Source of the DNA: a virus
Strand: one strand, 5' to 3'
DNA length: 51,107 nucleotides
IMG/VR virus record: IMGVR_UViG_3300021420_000048
Span: 1 to 51,107 of that record
Made by a program: the position numbers and the translations under genes. The notes beneath the pieces were generated by a model. The model searched no databases and was not told the DNA's origin. It saw nothing but the letters and a program-made list of their open reading frames with translations. This document shows, one piece after another, positions 41,491-48,954 of the stretch. Each line of letters starts with the position of its first letter. Positions within the stretch are counted from its first letter, which is position 1.

Positions 41491-41661
41491 ATGACGACCA
41501 TACTGAAAGTTCTAGGAATCATAATCTTTGCTGCTTCCTACGTTGTCGCCTATTGGCTCGGATATGGAGATGGTAAAACGACCGAGTTAGAGAACAATCT
41601 TTTTGAGCGATTTGATGCGTGCCTGCGGAAGTTAGAAAAACACAATTCAAGTAGGCATTAA
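41491..41661 (+). CDS. Single-span membrane protein, 56 aa
   Basis: AATTCAAGAAGGTATTGA leader. Hydrophobic helix at residues 4-24, then a charged tail ending HNSSRH, whose codons carry a second AATTCAAGTAGG element. Confidence 0.55.
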   Translation: MTTILKVLGIIIFAASYVVAYWLGYGDGKTTELENNLFERFDACLRKLEKHNSSRH

Positions 41662-41666
41662 ATAAA

Positions 41667-41969
41667 ATGGCAAATACCGCCAAAAGCCGTTATGAGTCAT
41701 GGGCAGAGACAAAAGTTCTGGGTCAAATATGGCACTGCGGAGACGAGGAATGCGATTGCTCTCAAGCGGTCATCGAACGAATTTCACCCAATACAGACGC
41801 TGGCTATCCGTGGATTCGCAGAGAGCGTTTATGGGAGGGAAAATTCTATAGCGATAGCTGGGAGAAATCGTGGATAGAAAATATGGAGCCTGCACCGGAG
41901 GACGATTTAGCGGATCATCTGGAGGAATTCAAAGCAGTCCTAGATAGGGACTATTACAACCAGTTGTAA
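41667..41969 (+). CDS. Hypothetical protein, 100 aa
   Basis: The AATTCAAGTAGG element inside the previous gene serves as its ribosome site. HCGDEECDCSQ may bind metal; C-terminus acidic. Unknown. Confidence 0.6.
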   Translation: MANTAKSRYESWAETKVLGQIWHCGDEECDCSQAVIERISPNTDAGYPWIRRERLWEGKFYSDSWEKSWIENMEPAPEDDLADHLEEFKAVLDRDYYNQL

Positions 41970-41984
41970 TTCAAGTAGGTTTAA

Positions 41985-42200
41985 ATGACAAAAGACCTCA
42001 GAATTGAAATGCTACTTGCTCACCAATTCGGCGACCGACCTCGCGGAGAACGAATCCGTGCCTTGATGCAGGAAGAAGCGGTGCAGGCTTATGCTCGGCA
42101 GGTGGAGTTAATCAATACTTCGTTCTATCGTTTGTGGCAGGATTGGGGCGCTTTGAAGGAGTATAAAGTAAGCAGGAGGGGCGATGATTTGTCTACTTGA
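41985..42200 (+). CDS. Hypothetical protein, 71 aa
   Basis: Leader AATTCAAGTAGGTTTAA, another copy of the local ribosome-site cassette. Helical; no motif. Overlaps the next gene by 17 bases. Confidence 0.6.
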   Translation: MTKDLRIEMLLAHQFGDRPRGERIRALMQEEAVQAYARQVELINTSFYRLWQDWGALKEYKVSRRGDDLST

Positions 42201-42393
42201 AGTTTTATTTGAACAAATGCATTTGCTTTGGCCAAAGCCAGATCGGCCAGAACAACAGGCTGCGATTCCGCCAAGTTATGTTGCGTACTGCCAAAATTGT
42301 GAACGAAATGTATATAGAACTGCTAGTTTTAGATGTGATGTCTGCGGGTCGGATGCTGTGCTGCCGCTAGAACCACAAAGGAGACTAGCATGA
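42184..42393 (+). CDS. Zinc-ribbon protein, 69 aa
   Basis: YCQNCERNVY and RCDVCGSD form a clear CxxC ... CxxC ribbon. AGGAGGGGCG site; ATGA overlap with the following gene. Role unknown. Confidence 0.65.
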   Translation: MICLLEVLFEQMHLLWPKPDRPEQQAAIPPSYVAYCQNCERNVYRTASFRCDVCGSDAVLPLEPQRRLA

Positions 42394-42638
42394 AAATTTA
42401 TATTGTGGAAGGTACAACCAGCGACGGCGAATGTCGCGATGACTGGATTGTATGCGCGTATAAGCAACAAGACGTTGCTGATGAACATGCTAGAAAAGCA
42501 ATGCTACGCGCTATGGAGATACATAAGGCTAATAAGTATTATTATTCGTCTCAAAAGTTAAACGAGTTTGATCCAGAGATGAGAATAGATTATACTGGCA
42601 TAGATTATAATGTTTTTGAAGTCGAGTTGGTAGATTAG
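42390..42638 (+). CDS. Hypothetical protein, 82 aa
   Basis: KIYIVEGTTSDGE at the start and a mixed alpha/beta pattern (VEGT..GE..W.V.AY) resembling small phage proteins of unknown role. AAAGGAGAC site. Confidence 0.6.
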   Translation: MKIYIVEGTTSDGECRDDWIVCAYKQQDVADEHARKAMLRAMEIHKANKYYYSSQKLNEFDPEMRIDYTGIDYNVFEVELVD

Positions 42639-42654
42639 AGCCGAGGAGGAATTA

Positions 42655-42909
42655 ATGGAAACGGAATCCGAGAAAAGGTACATGAAAGATCCGATGGCTA
42701 ATACCGTAGAGGGCTTTATAAAAGGGCTTCATATTCTTTCAAGATTTATGAAAGCTGATTTAGGCACAGCGTATTTTTGCGAAGCCGAACAAGACATCAT
42801 TTACATATACACAGAAGACGGCGGTCCAGCAGAAGATTCCAAAGAAGGTTTGAAATTAAGTGAACTGGGCTTTCATTATGAAGAAGAATTGTGGGCTTAT
42901 TATACTTAA
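42655..42909 (+). CDS. Hypothetical acidic protein, 84 aa
   Basis: GAGGAGG site. Contains a beta hairpin-like TAYFCEAEQDIIYIYTED and an acidic C-terminus. No family recognised. Confidence 0.6.
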   Translation: METESEKRYMKDPMANTVEGFIKGLHILSRFMKADLGTAYFCEAEQDIIYIYTEDGGPAEDSKEGLKLSELGFHYEEELWAYYT

Positions 42910-42923
42910 ATAAAGTTAAACCT

Positions 42924-43457
42924 ATGAAATTTATCTTGCTACTAATATGTTTGGTAGCCGCTGCTGTTTCAGGTGCAAATCCAGCCGACTACGACCCATA
43001 TCATGACAATGATCACGATACCTATCATCTAATCGCAGCCGCGATACCCTTCGCAATGCCACAAGAGGAAGAAACTGGTACTTGGCATTCACCTCCGCCC
43101 GGTCCTAATGCGGAAGCTTGCAGGCTTGTTTGGGACAAAGGCGTGCCATGCGCCGTAGACGGGAAGTTCTACGGTAATTGGGGTGAGTTACAACCAGAGT
43201 ATTGCGACAACGATCATTTCAATAAAGACGGCAAAACGCTAAAACCCGAAGCCGAAAAGTGCAAATGCAACGTTGCTATGACGACGGATCAAAAAAATTG
43301 TCCTGTAAACAATAAAGGTGAGCCAATCAAAAATATGGTTGATGGGGCGACTTGCATGGTATATTGCAGGGAGAAAACTCATTGCCATTGTGTTGATATT
43401 TGCGATATGGCTTTTGATGATAAAGCTGCTCAGCCGGCAAAGAAAGGTGGAAAATGA
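42924..43457 (+). CDS. Secreted cysteine-rich protein, 177 aa
   Basis: MKFILLLICLVAAAVSGA is a clear signal peptide with a type I cleavage site and no lipobox cysteine. The mature part holds about eleven cysteines (KCKCNVA, HCHCVDICD), likely disulphide-linked, and ends KKGGK. A secreted phage protein could act at the host envelope, for example in superinfection exclusion. No family recognised. The start lies after the previous stop, without a strong ribosome site. Confidence 0.65.
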   Translation: MKFILLLICLVAAAVSGANPADYDPYHDNDHDTYHLIAAAIPFAMPQEEETGTWHSPPPGPNAEACRLVWDKGVPCAVDGKFYGNWGELQPEYCDNDHFNKDGKTLKPEAEKCKCNVAMTTDQKNCPVNNKGEPIKNMVDGATCMVYCREKTHCHCVDICDMAFDDKAAQPAKKGGK

Positions 43458-43618
43458 CTTTTAATGAATGGCTAGAAAGCATAACGGATACACACGTATT
43501 GTATGAAGACCACTATCAAGGTGCGAAATTGGGTTGGGAAGCAGGTTTAGTAGAAGGCGCTCGACTCGAACGCGAACGTATTATGGAGGATGGGCTTCGT
43601 TTGCAAAAGAAATTTTAA
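43454..43618 (+). CDS. Small hypothetical protein, 54 aa
   Basis: ATGA overlap with the secreted-protein gene behind AAAGGTGG. A GAKLGWEAGLVEGARLERER helix with a Gly-x3-Gly-like pattern, common in phage microproteins. Unknown. Confidence 0.55.
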   Translation: MTFNEWLESITDTHVLYEDHYQGAKLGWEAGLVEGARLERERIMEDGLRLQKKF

Positions 43619-43631
43619 AATAAGGTAGGAA

Positions 43632-43874
43632 ATGAACAAATTAAATATTGATGATCTCCGGGCCACTGTTAAAACTTTAACTGGTAAAAACATTGAGCCC
43701 ATTAATCACAAATCTTCTCGTGTTTGGCTTGAAAATGGGGTTGTATATTTTGAAGGCAAAATTACCGGAGCTATGCACCCGAAATCATTTTTAGACTTGT
43801 ACGGAGCAGATGTTTTGAGGGGGTTAGATAAAGATGTCTCAGACGAACAACTGGAAAAGTTTATTTCTGAGTGA
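43632..43874 (+). CDS. Hypothetical protein, 80 aa
   Basis: TAGGAA site. VWLENGVVYFEGKITG looks like a small beta sheet; acidic C-terminus overlapping the next gene by 41 bases. Unknown. Confidence 0.6.
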   Translation: MNKLNIDDLRATVKTLTGKNIEPINHKSSRVWLENGVVYFEGKITGAMHPKSFLDLYGADVLRGLDKDVSDEQLEKFISE

Positions 43875-44202
43875 TATTCCAAATGGCAAACAGCCGATGA
43901 GCAGTAACGCTCAATATGTTTTCTATAACGAACTACCATCGTCGAAGACAGCACCCGCAGTAGCTCTCCTACGCGAGAAGATTTCAAAATCAGATCGAGT
44001 TGCTATCCAAGAGTCTATAGCGAAAGATCCTGACAACTGGTATGTTCCGTATCATTTTTGGTTCGGAATGTCTGTAAGGAATTTACTTCGGCAAGGTGGG
44101 TTCGGAGAGGACTACTGGCCTATTTGGAACTTAGACGATATCTATGTTTTTTTGATAGAAGAGGCGGTTAAAGAGGAGGTGAATGATGGCGATAAGTTTT
44201 GA
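43834..44202 (+). CDS. Hypothetical protein, DUF6794-like, 122 aa
   Basis: WYVPYHFWFGMSVRN ... WNLDDIYVFLIEEAV resembles a phage/bacterial domain with HF-x2-GM-x2-RN and a DD-x5-IEEA end (DUF6794-like, from memory). Starts inside the previous gene. Function unknown. Confidence 0.6.
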   Translation: MSQTNNWKSLFLSDIPNGKQPMSSNAQYVFYNELPSSKTAPAVALLREKISKSDRVAIQESIAKDPDNWYVPYHFWFGMSVRNLLRQGGFGEDYWPIWNLDDIYVFLIEEAVKEEVNDGDKF

Positions 44203-44443
44203 CCGAGTTAAAGAAATGGCAGAAAAAGAAATTTTAGGGTCGAGTTCAATTCCTCCTGGACTTCAAACTGTCTGGCAAAGAACGGCAATACAAATTCTAA
44301 CTCACTTCGGTCTTAGTATCGCAGTCTTGACTTGTGATAAGTGCGGCGGTTTTTGCGAAGAAAAATTCAACAACGGACGAGGCGCGATGGTTTGTACAAA
44401 GTGCCGTACGATAAACCACTGCCTCGGAGAGTACGAAATTTAA
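44186..44443 (+). CDS. Hypothetical protein with zinc ribbon, 85 aa
   Basis: GAGGAGG lies 6 bases before the second of two adjacent ATGs, which is chosen. CDKCGGFCEE ... CTKCRTI forms a zinc ribbon at the C-terminal half. Last rightward gene; its stop overlaps the stop of the leftward gene. Confidence 0.65.
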   Translation: MAISFDRVKEMAEKEILGSSSIPPGLQTVWQRTAIQILTHFGLSIAVLTCDKCGGFCEEKFNNGRGAMVCTKCRTINHCLGEYEI

Positions 44444-44793
44444 AGTTGAATATTAAGAAGTTGATTCAACCTAGCAGTTGCTCGCGTATGAGCATTCTCT
44501 CCGTAGAAATAGCTATCGTTGACGCCGTCTACGCAAACCACCCAACTGCCGAGATATAACTCTTTTAATTCTACGCAACGATTCCTGAATAAGACTTTTG
44601 GGGCTGGCAATGCTTTTAGCATAGCATCGCTAGCCAGCACAATTTCTTCCTCTTTCTTTTCTGGATTCTTCTTGCAGAAGTCTTCTTCTCGCTGATCTAG
44701 GTCAAGGATCCATTCAACGAATTTGCATTCGGTTTCGTACTTTTCTTTGGGAGAATGGATATGTATGATGGGCGATCGGTCTAGAACTTCCAT
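44440..44793 (-). CDS. Hypothetical protein, 117 aa
   Basis: AAGGAGACAG site. Acidic/basic helical centre and a C-terminal VVCVDGVNDSYFYGENAH segment. Last gene of the leftward block, ten bases after the methyltransferase stop. No family recognised. Confidence 0.6.
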   Translation of the reverse strand: MEVLDRSPIIHIHSPKEKYETECKFVEWILDLDQREEDFCKKNPEKKEEEIVLASDAMLKALPAPKVLFRNRCVELKELYLGSWVVCVDGVNDSYFYGENAHTRATARLNQLLNIQL

Positions 44794-44802
44794 CTGTCTC
44801 CT

Positions 44803-46068
44803 TCAGGACAGGTTGTTAATTATATCATCTACTTTTTGTATTCTCTCGCCTATCCAGCGCATGCACGGAACTGCCATTGAATTTCCTAATGCTTTATATC
44901 TCGGCCCGTCTGCTGTCTTGCCAGGAAGCAAGGTGTAGTCGTCGGGGAATCCTTGCAAACGTTCGTATTCTTTCGGAGTCAGACGACGAACTTGAGACTT
45001 CAATCTGAATTTATGATTTTGGGAAACGTTTACTGCTGCAGATACACCATCGGAAGAAAGCACTCTGTCGTGGCAACAGTCATGAGAATAATACTCATAG
45101 CAAACCCCCTCAGTTTGTGACTTTCGCAACGGATTGGTTACTTCTTCTTCTGCTTTAAAAGAGAAATTATCCATCCAATTAAACGCTATCGCTGGCATCA
45201 CACCAGCATTTGCATGACTGTTAGTATGCCCGCCAGCTCGTAGCGTAGGAGATTTGTCTCCTGCATCTGCTCCATAATCTTTAGCCGAAAAACAAACGGC
45301 TTGAGGAATTTGCCTAGCTTCCAATGTATAACTTTTGCCATCCGTTCTAACGCCGACGCCATTAGGGCTAGAATCAGGGTTTTCACAGACAGCTCTTTCC
45401 TGAATGGCTATCAAACCGCCGTCTAAGTCAAAATCGGTGCCGAGTCCACCACCACCTTTAGTGCGTGCGCTAATTGTGGGGGCAACTCCTCCCCTCTTTT
45501 TTCTGCCCTTCGCAATATCCCCGCGCAAGCTTTCGCGCTCAAAAAGAACCGCTGCGGCGGGTCGGTAGTCTCCAATATATCCGACAACAAAGACTCGACG
45601 GCGGCGCTGGGGTACTCCAAAGTATTGAGCGTCCAGGATTCGGTAGACGAACCCATACCCGAGTTCTTGAATCGCCCCGATAAAGGAGCCAAAATCCCGT
45701 CCTCTTGAACTTGACAGGACTCCAGGGACGTTTTCCCATAGGAACCAGCGGGGCTGCTTAATATCAACCAGTCGTAGAAACTCAAGGCAGAGATTACCGC
45801 GCGGGTCAGAAAGTCCTTTTCGGAGTCCGGCGACGGAGAAGGACTGACATGGAGTTCCTCCGACGAGCAGGTCAATTTTGCTTTCTCGGAATATTGAGTC
45901 GGCATGAAGTTTAGTCATATCTCCTAAATTTGGAATATTGGGGTAATGATATTTCAGAACTTCATTAGGAAACTTTTCAATCTCAGATAGCCACGCTGCT
46001 TTCCAGCCGAGCGGATGCCACGCTACAGATGCTGCTTCAATGCCACTGCATACTGAACCGAATATCAT
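44803..46068 (-). CDS. C5-cytosine DNA methyltransferase
   Basis: FGSVCSGIEAAS (SAM), GGTPCQSFS with catalytic C74, WENVPGV, QRRRRVFVVG and the C-terminal RRLTPKEYERLQGFPDDY and ALGNSMAVP motifs are in canonical order. The target-recognition region between about 200 and 345 is specific to this gene. Orphan methylase, no endonuclease adjacent; the fourth DNA methylase in the window. AAAGGAAC site. Confidence 0.9.
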   Translation of the reverse strand: MIFGSVCSGIEAASVAWHPLGWKAAWLSEIEKFPNEVLKYHYPNIPNLGDMTKLHADSIFRESKIDLLVGGTPCQSFSVAGLRKGLSDPRGNLCLEFLRLVDIKQPRWFLWENVPGVLSSSRGRDFGSFIGAIQELGYGFVYRILDAQYFGVPQRRRRVFVVGYIGDYRPAAAVLFERESLRGDIAKGRKKRGGVAPTISARTKGGGGLGTDFDLDGGLIAIQERAVCENPDSSPNGVGVRTDGKSYTLEARQIPQAVCFSAKDYGADAGDKSPTLRAGGHTNSHANAGVMPAIAFNWMDNFSFKAEEEVTNPLRKSQTEGVCYEYYSHDCCHDRVLSSDGVSAAVNVSQNHKFRLKSQVRRLTPKEYERLQGFPDDYTLLPGKTADGPRYKALGNSMAVPCMRWIGERIQKVDDIINNLS

Positions 46069-46095
46069 TAAGTTCCTTTCTATTGTCCTGCTATT

Positions 46096-46863
46096 TTACG
46101 GATTGAAGACTTCAAAATCCTTTGCATAGCGATCATTAGGCGAAACCCGCTTCAGCATTGACCTGAGACATTCAATTCTCTCTTGAATGTTCGTACCAGC
46201 ATTCATGTAAATATCAACCTTGTCGTAGCCTCGAAAGCCTTGGTGGGCGACCATAGGGCAACGCGGATATTTCACGATACCAAACGCAGCACGCATAACA
46301 TGTCTAATAAGGCCGTCGTCAAGGTCGGAGGATCCTTCAAGTTCACCGAATATCCTGTTTAGGTAACCACGGCGATCGGCAAAGTAATGATCGTTGATAT
46401 GTGGAACTATTTGCCGCAAGCTTTCTTTGGGAAAACAAGCTCCAGGATTCGTGTAATAATTACCAGGAAACTGGGGACGGCTACGGCCACATGTAGCAAA
46501 GTAACACCCCTCGGAAAGCTCTTTAAGACTCCACTCGAAATATCTAGGAAAGACAAGAACGTCCTCCTCGATCAAGAATATGTAATCAGCACCACTATGA
46601 TAACCTTCTCGAAGCGCATGTAGAATGTTCCAACAACCCGATAAAGCCGCGACATGGGGTCCCGATCGGTGGATTTCGGCTGTCGGCAAGTAGGTGTTTC
46701 GAACAAACTCCACCTCGTCTAATCTCTGCTCGGGGCAGTTATCTAGATAAATTCTAACGTCGTCGGGTACGTTTCTTGCGTTTGTTATTGCCTGCAAAGA
46801 CAAAGCGAGGAACTCGGGCCGGTGGAGCGATGGCATTACGACTACCGATCTTTTTTGGGCCAC
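46096..46863 (-). CDS. Glycosyltransferase, GT-A fold
   Basis: VVVMPSLHRPEFLALSL at the start, YLDNC, and FLIEEDVLVF as the metal motif fit GT-A transferases that act on glycan cores. The GTG start lies 110 bases inside the preceding gene in another frame; an ATG nine codons later is the alternative. Isolated from the main glycosylation island, next to virion-like genes. Confidence 0.7.
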   Translation of the reverse strand: MAQKRSVVVMPSLHRPEFLALSLQAITNARNVPDDVRIYLDNCPEQRLDEVEFVRNTYLPTAEIHRSGPHVAALSGCWNILHALREGYHSGADYIFLIEEDVLVFPRYFEWSLKELSEGCYFATCGRSRPQFPGNYYTNPGACFPKESLRQIVPHINDHYFADRRGYLNRIFGELEGSSDLDDGLIRHVMRAAFGIVKYPRCPMVAHQGFRGYDKVDIYMNAGTNIQERIECLRSMLKRVSPNDRYAKDFEVFNP

Positions 46864-46969
46864 TGTTCACCCCGAAGATGTCATCCCATTTGCTTTGGCT
46901 TACGTTACCGCCGGCAGGAGGGAACGATGCTTTCGATGCGCCTGAAGCCAAACTATCTCCCTTACCCAT
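46754..46969 (-). CDS. Small basic protein, probable virion-associated, 71 aa
   Basis: Strong AAAGGAGAATAAC site. Gly/Ser-rich start (MGKGDSLASG), NVSQSKWDDIFG in the middle and an Arg/Lys tail (NKRKKRTRRR). Overlaps the downstream glycosyltransferase frame by 110 bases. A DNA-binding or virion role is inferred from composition and location. Confidence 0.55.
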   Translation of the reverse strand: MGKGDSLASGASKASFPPAGGNVSQSKWDDIFGVNSGPKKIGSRNAIAPPARVPRFVFAGNNKRKKRTRRR

Positions 46970-46990
46970 TGTTATTCTCCTTTTTCGAAT

Positions 46991-47170
46991 CTATTGCCTA
47001 CTTGAATTTACTGCGTCCATGTGCAAGATGCAGGCTCCAGAAAAGTATTGCCCGTCTGCGCTATTGCCGACTTTGTGCTCTCGGTAGCACTGGCTGCACA
47101 GAAAGCATTTGCACATGGGGCAGCGTCGTCGGCGACTAGATTGTTCTTTGCAATCGGAGCAAGTCGTCAT
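46991..47170 (-). CDS. Cysteine-rich zinc-finger protein, 59 aa
   Basis: CSDCKEQSSRRRRCPMCKCFLCSQC followed by YREH has CxxC, CxxC and CxxC pairs as in RING-like or treble-clef fingers (motif 20+ residues, residues 4-28). First gene behind the leftward promoter. The leader AGGTAATTGA equals that before 41373. Confidence 0.65.
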   Translation of the reverse strand: MTTCSDCKEQSSRRRRCPMCKCFLCSQCYREHKVGNSADGQYFSGACILHMDAVNSSRQ

Positions 47171-47220
47171 TCAATTACCTGCTTATTATTAATCTTTTCT
47201 ATTCCAGAGCGTACTTTCTA

Positions 47221-47249
47221 ATGATATCCTGAGTTTGCTTGCATGTCAA
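47221..47249 (-). promoter_or_regulatory. Sigma70-type promoter, leftward
   Basis: On the minus strand: TTGACA (47249-47244), 17 bases, TATCAT (47226-47221). The -35 is perfect and the -10 matches five of six. It lies in the gap after the virion gene and should drive the zinc protein, the small basic protein, the glycosyltransferase, the C5 methylase and the last leftward gene. Confidence 0.75.
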
Positions 47250-47256
47250 GAGGTTT

Positions 47257-48954
47257 TTACTTTTCAACCGGAGCGGCTTTCGCGGCTGTTTTAAGGGCGC
47301 CGGATATTAGATGCTCAGGAGAATTCAACCATTTGCTTATAATAGGAACGGCTGCGACCATTGGGTGCCCGCTAGCCACTGCTCCGACTCCACCAATTAT
47401 ATCCCCGATGCTGATCGGAGCTTGTCGGCCATACACAACAGCTCGTTTTTCAGATACTCGTTGCAATTGATTGAGCGCCCCATACTGCTTACGCAGGTCC
47501 ATATGCTCGGGACCGATCTTCTCCTCAATTTTTCCGCGCATTGCATCAGCGGCATCTTGCAACATACCCATTTCTGGGTGAGCCGTAGCAACGCCAAACT
47601 GTTCTGACGGACTGAGTTTGTAAAAGTTCCGAAGTTGCTGATTAAAGTCTGTCACGGCTCGACTAGCTTCGGCAATAGGGTAGTCGCCTTTAAACGTATC
47701 AGCCCATTTGTCAATTCGTGCAGCAGTTTTTGGCTGATGTTTACGAACCGAATCATTGACGTTGTCCTTGATCGACTGAGCTATCTCATCACCTGATATT
47801 ACTACTCCAGCCTTTGCCGCATCCGCAACAGCGGGGGCAATCTTACCGGTCCACAATTGATCCTTTGCATTACTGGCAGCGTCGGCCATATCCTCTGGTG
47901 TTTTAATTGGACTGATTTTATTTTGCTCAACCAGTCGAGGAAGGATTGACTCAACATTTTCCTTAAAGTATTTCTCACCCACATAAGGTTTAAGAGCCTT
48001 TTCAAGGGACTCTGCCGGGTTAAGACCTCCGGTTCCAGTAGCTCGCTGCGCCTTCTTAACCGCCCCAGGAATTTCACTGGCTGTGTCTGCCAGTCCTTTA
48101 GCACCAAGGGTGCCCTGAATAGCCCCACCGACGCGACGTTCTGTAGCCTGCTGTTCGGTCTCTCCTGGCTGTTGAGGGGTAAGTGCTTCTTTAGCACCCA
48201 TCGCAGCAAATCCGGCCCCCGTACCGAGTTCTGCAGTTCGAGCAGACGCTTTAAGCAAAGGAGAGACCCCTGCAGCAGACCGAACGGCTTGAGCCCCTTC
48301 AATAGCTCCGCCGGCAAGACCCGTAACTGCCCCGCTCTTTGCCGCCTCACCAATTGGTGCTCCGTGAGCCATAGCTTGAGCCGTACCGGCCGTAGCCATG
48401 CGCATCGCGCTAGTCCCTATGTGCAAAGCTTTGGCTATTGACGGATACTTCTCAAGCATATCCGTAAGTTTGGTCGCCTGAGTCAATTTATCCGTAAGAG
48501 ACAGCCCTTTTAACGCTTCGTCGCCAAGAAAGAATTCTAACACGCCTTCGCCGACTTTTCCAATGCTCTCTTGCGCTCCGTGCGCCTGAAGATAATCAGG
48601 AGATTGTAAAGGTACTTGCGGAACTGAAACTCCAGCGGCATTCAAAACCTTAGAACCGTATGCACCGATCGTATGCCCAGTATCAAGTAGTCCTTTAAGT
48701 GCTCCGACAACTGCTGGCGGAACGCCCCATTTCTCATATTCCATTAGTCCAGGAGTGCCTGTCGGCGTACCCGAAGTGGGTACGGTTGTCCCCGAATCGG
48801 AAGCAGTCGTATCAATCGGCGTAGCGTCTTCAAACCCTTTAGGCAACGGCGGAAGTCCTGAAGAGGCCGGCGCAGATTGTGCTGGCGCAGCAGACGGAAT
48901 AGGCGTAGCGTTTTCGAAGCCTGGAGGAAGCGGCGGAATCTGTCCGTTACCCAT
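47257..48954 (-). CDS. Large virion-like protein, 565 aa
   Basis: The N-terminus has two copies of PPLPxGFExATPI (residues 7-19 and 35-47), a proline-rich motif of a type I associate with phage internal proteins. The rest is Ala/Gly-rich and helical, with hydrophobic stretches (about 180-300, and GDIIGGVGAVASG near the end) that could insert in membranes. This composition resembles ejected internal virion proteins. One-base stop/start overlap with the upstream gene. Confidence 0.6.
   Translation of the reverse strand: MGNGQIPPLPPGFENATPIPSAAPAQSAPASSGLPPLPKGFEDATPIDTTASDSGTTVPTSGTPTGTPGLMEYEKWGVPPAVVGALKGLLDTGHTIGAYGSKVLNAAGVSVPQVPLQSPDYLQAHGAQESIGKVGEGVLEFFLGDEALKGLSLTDKLTQATKLTDMLEKYPSIAKALHIGTSAMRMATAGTAQAMAHGAPIGEAAKSGAVTGLAGGAIEGAQAVRSAAGVSPLLKASARTAELGTGAGFAAMGAKEALTPQQPGETEQQATERRVGGAIQGTLGAKGLADTASEIPGAVKKAQRATGTGGLNPAESLEKALKPYVGEKYFKENVESILPRLVEQNKISPIKTPEDMADAASNAKDQLWTGKIAPAVADAAKAGVVISGDEIAQSIKDNVNDSVRKHQPKTAARIDKWADTFKGDYPIAEASRAVTDFNQQLRNFYKLSPSEQFGVATAHPEMGMLQDAADAMRGKIEEKIGPEHMDLRKQYGALNQLQRVSEKRAVVYGRQAPISIGDIIGGVGAVASGHPMVAAVPIISKWLNSPEHLISGALKTAAKAAPVEK

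Noticed and set aside
44603-44638. Hairpin GCTGGC/GCCAGC with an inner ATGCT/AGCAT stem near the convergent junction
   Set aside because: Lies inside a coding gene and lacks a U-tract, so I could not support a terminator call.
45423-45905. Second leftward frame of 160 codons in the C5 methylase
   Set aside because: Overlaps the catalytic motifs of the methylase in another frame; no ribosome site.
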